A DNA stretch of 7,860 bases, from contig JANXMD010000745.1 of NCBI GenBank assembly GCA_025354845.1, positions 1 through 7,860 of the forward strand, in the 5' to 3' direction. The translations under genes were made by a program, and so were the position numbers. The DNA comes from Verrucomicrobiota bacterium. Lineage in GTDB: Bacteria; Verrucomicrobiota; Verrucomicrobiia; Limisphaerales; UBA9464. Below are positions 1-6,570 of the stretch, in pieces (positions within the stretch are counted from its first letter, which is position 1; every line of letters begins with the position of its first letter). A model generated the notes under the pieces. That model was not told the origin of the DNA, made no database searches, and saw only the letters and a list, made by a program, of their open reading frames with translations.

Positions 1-2399
1 CGCCGATCGCGCTGCTCCCGGTGCTCGCCATTTCCGTGATGATCGCGAATCACGGCGGCATCCACTCCAGCTATTACGCCGGGCTCAATCTGGTGTTGAT
101 CGCGGTCAACGTCGTTGCCCGCTGGACCATCGCCGAGTCGCTCGCCATTTCTGCCTCGACGCTCGTTCTCTACGGTATTGCCTGCGTGGTCGGTACGCCT
201 GCCGGGGAATTCCGCCTGCCGGAGCTGTTCAACAACCTCTACTTCATGGTGCTCACCGCCGTGATCGTGGTGGCCGGCAACGGGCTTTACAATCGACTGC
301 GACTTCGCGAATTCACCTTCCGTTTTGAACTGGATCGAAATCAGCGCCTGATCGAGGAGTCGAATCGCAAGCTGCGGGAGCTCGACGAATTGAAGAGCCG
401 GTTCTTCGCGAACATCAGCCACGAACTGCGCACGCCGCTCACGCTGCTACTCGCGCCGCTCGACTCGCTCCGGGCCCGCGGTGCATCGGCCTCCTCCGCA
501 GAAATCCAGACCGAGCTGCATCGCATGCAGGTGAACGGCCTGCGTCTGCTCAAGCTCATCAATGACCTCCTCGACCTGGTGCGGCTGGACTCCGGAGGCA
601 TGGCCCTGCGACGCCAGCGGGTGGACGTGGACGGTTTGGTTCGGGGCATTGTGGCTTCGGCGGCCTCGTTGGCCCAGGACCGTCGCTTGAATCTGCGCGC
701 TGACGTGGCCGAGGGCACCGGAGTCGTGATGGCAGATCACGACAAGATCGAGAAGATCCTCCTCAACCTCATCATCAATGCCATCAAGTTCACGGCGGCT
801 GGCGGCACGGTGGACTGCCGGGCACGTCGCGAGGGCGAACGGCTGCTGCTGGAGGTGCGCGACTCTGGCATGGGCATCCAGCCCGAGCAGTTGCCGTATG
901 TCTTCGATCGATTCTGGCAAGCCGACACGTCCGCCCGCCGCAAGCACCAGGGCGCCGGCATTGGCCTCGCGTTGGTCAAGGAGCTGGTCGAAGTGCAGGA
1001 GGGGACGGTGTCGGTGTCCAGCGTGGTGAACCAGGGAACCACCTTCACTGTTTCGCTGCCGTGGATTCGTCCCGAGACCGTCCCGACGACGAGCAACGAG
1101 TCGACCGCGTCGCCGAACCGAGAGGAGACGGAAGCCCAGGAACCGCAGGATCGCTGGCTGGTGGAACTGTACCGTCGCGCGGAATTGTTCCCCGCCCTGG
1201 CGTCGCTCAAGGAAACCGTGCGCACCGACGAGGCGCCCGTGGGGGATTCGCGGCCGGCACTGCTCATCGCCGACGATGAACCCGACATGCTGCAATTCCT
1301 GCGGACGCAGCTTTCGCCGCACTTCCGCGTCATTGAGGCGGTGGATGGCCAGCAGGCGATTGATCGGGCAGCTCAGTACCGACCCGAGGCGGTGCTGTGC
1401 GACATGATGATGCCCGAGAAGGACGGCCTGCAGGTATGCCGCGAACTCCGGGAGCGCATGACCACGCGCCACATTCCCATCGTGCTGCTCACCGCCCGGG
1501 CCGACGAGGCGACGAAGCTCGCGGGACTGGAAGCCGGCGCCAATGATTTCCTCACCAAGCCGTTCTCCGGCATCGAGCTGCATCTGCGGCTCGGCAACCT
1601 GGTGGAGTCCCACAAGCTCCAACGCCAGTTGGTGCGTCAAAAGCAGATTCTGGAGTCAACGCTCGAGGAGTTGAAGGAGACCGAGATGCAGCTGGTGCAG
1701 TCGGAGAAGCTGGCGTCGTTAGGCCGGTTTAGCGCGGGCATCATCCATGAAATCAACAATCCGCTGAACTACGCCAAAACCGGTCTGTTCGCACTCCGCA
1801 AGATGGGTCGCCGCATCGCCGAAGCCGACCAGGCGGACTACAACGACATCCTGGCGGACGTCGAAAACGGCCTGACACGTGTGGCCGGGATCATCTCGGA
1901 GCTCCGAGGATTCACCCACCCCGATCAGAACCGGATCGACGACGTCCCGGTATCCGACGCCGTGGAGTCGGCCCTGCGCTTCCTGGCGGCGGAGTTGGGG
2001 GACCGGGTCGATGTGGTGCGGCAGATTCCCGAGGGGATGACCGTACGGGCGAACCGGAACCGGTTGATTCAGGTGTTGCTCAACCTGCTGGAAAACGCGA
2101 TCGACGCCACCGCCCTCAAGTCGTTTCCTGAGGGCAGCCATGCGGAGATCCTGATTTCCGGAGTGGAGCGGGACCAGGTGGGCGAACTCCATGTCCGCGA
2201 CAATGGTCCGGGCATTTCGGACGATATTCGCGGCAAGATTTTTGAGCCGTTCTTCACCACCAAGGATGTGGGCGAGGGGACGGGTCTTGGATTGAGCATC
2301 TGTCACCGGCTGGTTTCCGAAATGGAGGGGCGGATTCGAGTCGAGAGCAAACTCGGGGAAGGGAGTGAATTTACATTGGAATTCCCGCGGGGGGTATGA
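1..2399 (+). CDS. Membrane-bound hybrid sensor histidine kinase with two kinase modules and a central receiver (5' end outside window)
   Basis: This is an inner-membrane sensor that should autophosphorylate on histidine and pass phosphate through its own receiver. The frame is open to the left edge, so the GTG at 21 is probably internal and the true start lies upstream. Residues below count from that GTG. Hydrophobic segments fill about residues 1-90, including an HGGxxSSYYAGL stretch. Module 1 follows: histidine box HELRTPL (H134), N-box LLNLIINAIKFT, G1 VRDSGMGI and G2 GAGIGLAL. A polar linker (about 350-410) leads to a receiver with acidic pair D418/D419, phospho-acceptor D461 and TKPF lysine. 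A coiled coil then leads to module 2: HEINNPLNY (H576), N-box VLLNLLENAIDA, G1 VRDNGPGIS and G2 GEGTGLGLS. All motifs look intact. It heads a likely operon with the next two genes. The signal sensed is not evident. I am sure of the class but not of the pathway. Confidence 0.95.
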   Translation, partial: PIALLPVLAISVMIANHGGIHSSYYAGLNLVLIAVNVVARWTIAESLAISASTLVLYGIACVVGTPAGEFRLPELFNNLYFMVLTAVIVVAGNGLYNRLRLREFTFRFELDRNQRLIEESNRKLRELDELKSRFFANISHELRTPLTLLLAPLDSLRARGASASSAEIQTELHRMQVNGLRLLKLINDLLDLVRLDSGGMALRRQRVDVDGLVRGIVASAASLAQDRRLNLRADVAEGTGVVMADHDKIEKILLNLIINAIKFTAAGGTVDCRARREGERLLLEVRDSGMGIQPEQLPYVFDRFWQADTSARRKHQGAGIGLALVKELVEVQEGTVSVSSVVNQGTTFTVSLPWIRPETVPTTSNESTASPNREETEAQEPQDRWLVELYRRAELFPALASLKETVRTDEAPVGDSRPALLIADDEPDMLQFLRTQLSPHFRVIEAVDGQQAIDRAAQYRPEAVLCDMMMPEKDGLQVCRELRERMTTRHIPIVLLTARADEATKLAGLEAGANDFLTKPFSGIELHLRLGNLVESHKLQRQLVRQKQILESTLEELKETEMQLVQSEKLASLGRFSAGIIHEINNPLNYAKTGLFALRKMGRRIAEADQADYNDILADVENGLTRVAGIISELRGFTHPDQNRIDDVPVSDAVESALRFLAAELGDRVDVVRQIPEGMTVRANRNRLIQVLLNLLENAIDATALKSFPEGSHAEILISGVERDQVGELHVRDNGPGISDDIRGKIFEPFFTTKDVGEGTGLGLSICHRLVSEMEGRIRVESKLGEGSEFTLEFPRGV

Positions 2400-2417
2400 C
2401 ACACCAAGCAACGGGAA

Positions 2418-3671
2418 ATGGATTCGCACTACGATTACCGCAGATACGGCATCCTCTATGTCGATGACGAGGGGTTGTCGTTGAAGAACTTCGAGCGGGC
2501 TTTTCGCGACACCTTTCGCGTGTACACCGCCCCCAGCGCCGAGGAGGGCTTCAAGATCCTCGAGGAGCACGCCGATGAAATTGCCGTCGTGATGTCCGAT
2601 CAGCGGATGCCAGGCACCAAGGGTGTTCAGTTCCTGGAGCGGGTCCGCAAATTCCGTCCGCGCACCATTCGCATTCTCGCGACTGCCTTTTCCGACCTCG
2701 ACGCCGCGATTGCCGCGGTGAACAGCGGGGCCATCTACAAATACATCACCAAGCCCTTCGAGGGTGAGGTGCTGGAGCACACGCTGATGCGCTGCCTGGA
2801 GTTCTTCATCGTGCAGCGCGAGCGCGATCAATTGCTCGCGGAGAAGCTTTCCGCCCTGCACAAAATGGTCATTACCGACCGCGTCCTGGGACTCGGCGTG
2901 CTGGCGGCGGGGCTGGGGCAGCACGTCCGCAACTCCATGGCGGCGATCCGTACCTTTGTGGATCTCGCGCCCGAGATGCTGCATCGCGAGAGTCTCGACC
3001 TCGGAAGCCTGCAGAATCCGGCCTTTTGGCATGATTTCCATGCCAAGGTTCAGGAGCGCATGAAGGCGCTGGTCGAGCTGCTGAACCACCTTTCGGAGCA
3101 CTCGCGTCCCGAACGCTTTGAGTTCGATGGCGAGGCCAGTCTGCGCGATCTGGTGATCGAGGCGACGGCGCGGGTGGCCGAGCCAGTGGCGCGAAAACGA
3201 CTGCAGCTGGTGAATCTGATTCCGGCCGACCTGCCGCTCCTGCGCGTGGATCTCCCCAAGGCGCAGAAGCTGTTCGAGCTCTTGCTGCGGGACGAGGCGG
3301 CCAACCTTCAGGAAAACGCCACGGTGCGCTTCGAGGCGGCTCTGGTTCCCGAGGGTGACAAGATCCGGATTCGCATCGAGGACAATGGTCCCGGTCTCCC
3401 CGAGGAGGCACTCCGCGCGCTCTTTGATCCGTTCGCCAACCGGGGGTCGGCGGGCGACGAATTCGGGATCAACCTCATGGGATGCTACTTCATCGTGCAT
3501 CATCATGGAGGCTCCATTTCGGTCCAGCCTGGTCCTGAGGTCGGCCTGGTATTTCAGATTGATCTACCCCTCAAGCCGGAAGCCGGTCCATCGAATGTGG
3601 AGAGCGAGGAGTTCCTGGTTCGCGTGATGACCAACGAGCGCCTCTGGGAACGGCTGCTCGCGACCGCGTGA
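2418..3671 (+). CDS. Response regulator fused to a degenerate histidine-kinase-like domain (probable pseudokinase)
   Basis: This soluble 417-residue protein has an N-terminal receiver (about 8-125) with acidic residues D16/D17, phospho-acceptor D61 in SDQRMPG, T89 and K112 in TKPF. A helical region (130-250) resembles a dimerisation and phosphotransfer domain. Where kinases have AGxxHExRNPL, this one reads AGLGQHVRNSM, so Q168 sits in the phospho-histidine position and H169 is one residue later. The ATPase-like domain (about 270-385) keeps G1 (D322-N-G-P-G) and the LFDPF motif. Its N-box is E287...D292 instead of two asparagines, and G2 reads GDEFGINLMG instead of GxGxGL. I recall related proteins with HHxRN and a similar G2, so part of this may be a family trait. 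A tail of about 30 residues follows. It starts 18 bases after the upstream kinase gene. It likely receives phosphate from that kinase; own kinase activity is doubtful. Confidence 0.9.
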   Translation: MDSHYDYRRYGILYVDDEGLSLKNFERAFRDTFRVYTAPSAEEGFKILEEHADEIAVVMSDQRMPGTKGVQFLERVRKFRPRTIRILATAFSDLDAAIAAVNSGAIYKYITKPFEGEVLEHTLMRCLEFFIVQRERDQLLAEKLSALHKMVITDRVLGLGVLAAGLGQHVRNSMAAIRTFVDLAPEMLHRESLDLGSLQNPAFWHDFHAKVQERMKALVELLNHLSEHSRPERFEFDGEASLRDLVIEATARVAEPVARKRLQLVNLIPADLPLLRVDLPKAQKLFELLLRDEAANLQENATVRFEAALVPEGDKIRIRIEDNGPGLPEEALRALFDPFANRGSAGDEFGINLMGCYFIVHHHGGSISVQPGPEVGLVFQIDLPLKPEAGPSNVESEEFLVRVMTNERLWERLLATA

Positions 3672-3681
3672 TCCGCCCCTG

Positions 3682-4968
3682 ATGAATTCTCAGACCATTC
3701 GCCTCGGTGACGAGCCGCGGACGCCCTTGGGCGACGAGACGCCCGAGCTGCTGCGCCGATCGATGCGTCGTCCCGTGGTGCTGGTCGTGGACGATGACGA
3801 GCCGCTGCGCGAGGCGCTTCGGCTTATTTTTGAGCCGCTGTTCGAGGTGCGTCTCGGTGGTTCCGGTGCCGACGCGCTTTCCGGGCTTCAACGCGGGACC
3901 ATCGATGTCGCGGTGGTGGACCTGCGCATGCCCGGCATGTCTGGCATTGAATTCATCGAGCGGCTAAAGGCCCTCGATCCCGAGGTGCAGACGATCATTC
4001 TTAGTGGCCAGAATACCTTCGAGATGGCCCGCAAGGCGGTCCGCCTCGGAGTCTTCGACTTCCTTCCCAAGCCCTTCGAGCTCCAGTTGCTGCGGTCCGC
4101 CGTTCAACAGGCGGCCCGCCGGCGGGAGTGGCTCCGGTTCGAACGAAAGCGGGAGTCGGCGTTGCGTCAGGCTGCCCTCAAGGGAGATTCCGCGATGCAT
4201 GAGCGGAACCTCCTTGCCAGCACCAACGCGGAACTCGCCGACATGCTGACCGCTCTCGCCGGAGGGCTGGAGTCGCTCCAGGCTGAGATGGTCGCACGCG
4301 CCGCCACGGAGAGTGGTCCGGTCCCCGAATGGCAGCGTCAGGTTGCCGGATTGCTGGAGCAAGCCGCGTTGAGCCGCAGGCTCGCGCGCGGCGTGCACAC
4401 GGCGGCGGTGGGTCCCGGGTGCGAGGCCGATGCGGCACCCATTTTTGACGACCTTCGCCGGCTCCTGCGCGCGCATGAAGGCGGCCGGCGTCATCCGCTG
4501 GTCGTTCGTCCGCCGTCGACGCCGGTCAAGCTGCTCGTCGATCCGGTCGCGGTGCTGCGGATCCTGTCCAACCTCGGCCACAATGCCCTGGAAGCCACCC
4601 CCGATCTCCAGCCGGTCACGGTGGAGAGCTGGCTTTCCACCACGGCCACGGCGCTTCCGGAGTCGCGTCCGGATGACGGCTGCATCGTATTGCGTGACAC
4701 CTTCGATGGGAGCACCCCGTACTTGGTGGTCGAAGTCCGAGACACCGGGTGCGGCATTTCGTCCACGCTGTGGCGGCACCTGTTTGTCCATCCGGTGACG
4801 ACCAAGACCGGACAGGGCGACGTCGGCCTCGGGCTTTCGGTGGTTCGTGAGCTGGTTCTCGCCAATCGCTGCGCCCTGCATTTGAACACCCATGCCGGGG
4901 TGGGCACTTCGGTTTACCTTTGGATTCCGGCAGTTGGTGAATCCACCCCCACTGAGCACGTGGGCTGA
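3682..4968 (+). CDS. Receiver domain plus histidine-kinase-type ATPase domain, no recognisable histidine box
   Basis: This soluble 428-residue protein has a polar N-terminal tail (1-30), a receiver (31-145) and a C-terminal GHKL ATPase domain (about 265-420). The receiver shows D37/D38/D39, phospho-acceptor D80 in VVDLRMPG, S108 and K130 in PKPFE, so it looks competent. The ATPase domain has both N-box asparagines (N297, N301), G1 D354-T-G-C-G and G2 GQGDVGLGLS at 377-386, so ATP binding is plausible. The helical middle (about 150-245) has no HExxNP-type box. The best register match, ELADMLTALAGG, places D187 where histidine is expected. The start leaves a gap of 10 bases to the preceding gene. 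An alternative ATG at 3763 would begin just before the receiver, and no clear ribosome binding site decides between them. It probably belongs to the same phosphorelay. It could be a partner kinase that phosphorylates in trans, or an ATP-dependent regulator. Confidence 0.9.
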   Translation: MNSQTIRLGDEPRTPLGDETPELLRRSMRRPVVLVVDDDEPLREALRLIFEPLFEVRLGGSGADALSGLQRGTIDVAVVDLRMPGMSGIEFIERLKALDPEVQTIILSGQNTFEMARKAVRLGVFDFLPKPFELQLLRSAVQQAARRREWLRFERKRESALRQAALKGDSAMHERNLLASTNAELADMLTALAGGLESLQAEMVARAATESGPVPEWQRQVAGLLEQAALSRRLARGVHTAAVGPGCEADAAPIFDDLRRLLRAHEGGRRHPLVVRPPSTPVKLLVDPVAVLRILSNLGHNALEATPDLQPVTVESWLSTTATALPESRPDDGCIVLRDTFDGSTPYLVVEVRDTGCGISSTLWRHLFVHPVTTKTGQGDVGLGLSVVRELVLANRCALHLNTHAGVGTSVYLWIPAVGESTPTEHVG

Positions 4969-5064
4969 ATCCAGTTTCCGCACGTCTCGCGAGCGGCCAG
5001 GCGATCGATCCATCGCCGACCTGCCAGTGAACGGTTTCGCCGGTTCCGCCAATTCGACCCAATC

Positions 5065-6477
5065 ATGCGAAGCACCAAAATTATTGCCACACTCGGCCCC
5101 GCCACCGATTCCCCGGAAATGCTCGGACGGATGATCGATGCGGGCATGAACATTGCCCGACTCAACATGTCACACGCCCCGGCGGACTGGGTGCGACGCG
5201 TCGTGCGCGACCTCCGCGAGCATGCCAAGGCGCGCGGGGTCTCGATCGGCATTCTCCTCGACACCCAGGGCCCGGCGATCCGCACCGGCGATGTGGCCGC
5301 CAAAATTCCGCTCCGGGTGGGGGATCGCTTCTATTTCCTCACCCGTGAGGACACCGGAACCGTCCCGCCGGGCGCGCTTTCCACCTCGGTGGGCTACGAT
5401 CGCTTCGCCGATGATGTCGAGGTGGGCAAGACCATCATCGTCGACAACGGCGAGATCCGGATGAAGGTCCTTTCCAAGACCTCCACCCGTGTCGAATGCG
5501 AGTGTCTCACCGACGGGCTCATGGGAAGCCGCCGTCACATTAATTTGCCCGGCGTACGGGTTTCGCTGCCGGCGCTCACCGAGAAGGACCGCGCGGACAT
5601 CGAGCTCGGCCTGGAGGTGGGCGTCGATTTCATCGCGCTGAGCTTTGTTCGAGATCCCGCGGACATGGAGCAGCTGCGCTCGCTCGTCGCGCCGTCGCCC
5701 CACCAGCCAAGGCTCATCGCCAAGATCGAGCACCAGTTTGCCGTGGATCACTTCGAGGCAATCGCGCGGGTTGCGGATGCGGTCATGGTCGCGCGGGGCG
5801 ATCTCGGCATCGAATGCCCCTACGAAGAGTTGCCCATCATCCAGCGGCGCATCGTGAAGAAGTGCCAGGAACTGGGCCGGCCGGTGATCGTCGCGACCCA
5901 CCTGCTGGAGAGCATGATCACCAATCCGATGCCGACCCGCGCAGAGATCACCGATGTCGCCAATGCCGCGTTCGAGCAGGCCGACGCCATCATGCTCAGC
6001 GGTGAGACCACCGTCGGGAAGTATCCGCTTCAGTGCCTGGAGGTGTTCGACACCATTACCCGCCGCATTGAGCGCAGTGGTGGCGCCAAATACCATGAGC
6101 AGGCCGATCTGACCTCGCCGCGCCAGAAGCTCGCCAAGAGCGCAGTGCTGCTGGCCAACGAACTGCGGGCTGCAGCACTCATCGTCTTCACCCGGCGCGG
6201 CCACATGGCCCGGTATGTTTCATGGCTCCGACCCCAGTACTCACCGATCTTCGCCTTCGCCGATCGCTGGCCGGCAGCCGATTCTCTGACGATTTGCCGC
6301 GGCGTGTATCCGAGGGTCGTGAATTTTTCCCACGATCAACCGGAGGAGACGGTGGAAGCGGCGATTGCCCTTCTTGTGGCGGAGGGGCACCTCAAGCGCG
6401 GCGATACCGCGGTCATTCTGGGCAACGTCACCGCGGGCGATCATGTCGTCGATGCCGTGAGTCCGAGGGTCATCTGA
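5065..6477 (+). CDS. pyk: Pyruvate kinase
   Basis: This cytosolic enzyme converts phosphoenolpyruvate and ADP to pyruvate and ATP in the last step of glycolysis. The 470-residue length is usual for bacteria. The start fits the family, whose N-terminus reads TKIIATLGPA within a few residues of the first methionine. Active-site residues include R32, N34, S36, D66 and T67 (substrate and potassium site), catalytic K220 in IAKIE, metal ligands E222 and D246 (ARGDLGIE) and T278. The signature PTRAEITDVANA and the SGET motif (312-315) are present. The B domain covers about 76-170 and the C domain about 340-470. Two oddities are the motif at 277-284, which is ATHLLESM where most bacteria have ATQMLESM, and the DTQGPAIRTG loop (66-75), where alanine replaces the usual glutamate or lysine. 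It is separated from the signalling operon by 96 bases, so it is probably transcribed separately. Confidence 0.98.
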   Translation: MRSTKIIATLGPATDSPEMLGRMIDAGMNIARLNMSHAPADWVRRVVRDLREHAKARGVSIGILLDTQGPAIRTGDVAAKIPLRVGDRFYFLTREDTGTVPPGALSTSVGYDRFADDVEVGKTIIVDNGEIRMKVLSKTSTRVECECLTDGLMGSRRHINLPGVRVSLPALTEKDRADIELGLEVGVDFIALSFVRDPADMEQLRSLVAPSPHQPRLIAKIEHQFAVDHFEAIARVADAVMVARGDLGIECPYEELPIIQRRIVKKCQELGRPVIVATHLLESMITNPMPTRAEITDVANAAFEQADAIMLSGETTVGKYPLQCLEVFDTITRRIERSGGAKYHEQADLTSPRQKLAKSAVLLANELRAAALIVFTRRGHMARYVSWLRPQYSPIFAFADRWPAADSLTICRGVYPRVVNFSHDQPEETVEAAIALLVAEGHLKRGDTAVILGNVTAGDHVVDAVSPRVI

Positions 6478-6496
6478 CGCCGAATCGACTGGCAGC

Positions 6497-6549
6497 TCCA
6501 ACCGAAGCAGCAAAAAGGCCGGGGCAGAAGCCTCGGCCTTTTGGTTGGA
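6497..6549. terminator. Bidirectional intrinsic terminator between convergent pyk and greA genes
   Basis: The core hairpin pairs AAAAGGCCGGGGC (6513-6525) with GCCTCGGCCTTTT (6530-6542) around an AGAA loop. This gives 13 pairs with one G-T wobble. The stem is flanked by A's on the left and T's on the right, so it can end transcripts from both strands. The run is four T's on the + strand and five T's on the - strand. An outer 7-base pair arm, TCCAACC (6497-6503) with GGTTGGA (6543-6549), extends the structure, with nine unpaired bases on the left side only. It lies 19 bases after the pyk stop and 21 bases beyond the end of the - strand gene. Confidence 0.88.
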
Positions 6550-6570
6550 AACAATCGTGTGGGGTGCCGA

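Noticed and set aside
447..1640. Open frame of 397 codons on the - strand inside the first kinase gene
   Set aside because: It is fully antisense to the kinase and receiver motifs, with no recognisable domain. GC-rich codon bias explains the lack of stops.
1719..3506. Open frame of 595 codons on the - strand across the end of the first kinase gene and most of the second
   Set aside because: It is antisense to two proteins with clear domains and motifs and crosses their junction. Its translation shows no recognisable motif and is rich in His, Gln and Arg, as expected from the opposite strand of GC-rich coding DNA.
5000..5017. Hairpin GGCGAT / ATCGCC in the gap before pyk, considered as a terminator for the signalling operon
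   Set aside because: The stem is only six pairs and no T run follows. It could arise by chance in GC-rich DNA.
3964..5052. Open frame of 362 codons on the - strand over the third signalling gene and the gap before pyk
   Set aside because: It opposes a protein with clear receiver and ATPase motifs and has no motifs of its own.
4969..5064. Promoter for pyk in the 96-base gap
   Set aside because: I found no convincing -35 and -10 pair with proper spacing. A promoter is likely here but cannot be placed from the sequence alone.
5048..5300. Possible longer N-terminus of pyruvate kinase
   Set aside because: The family begins within a few residues of TKIIATLGP, so the ATG at 5065 fits and no extension is needed.
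5170..6204. Open frame of 344 codons on the - strand inside pyruvate kinase
   Set aside because: It lies opposite the strongly conserved pyruvate kinase frame and its translation resembles no family I know.
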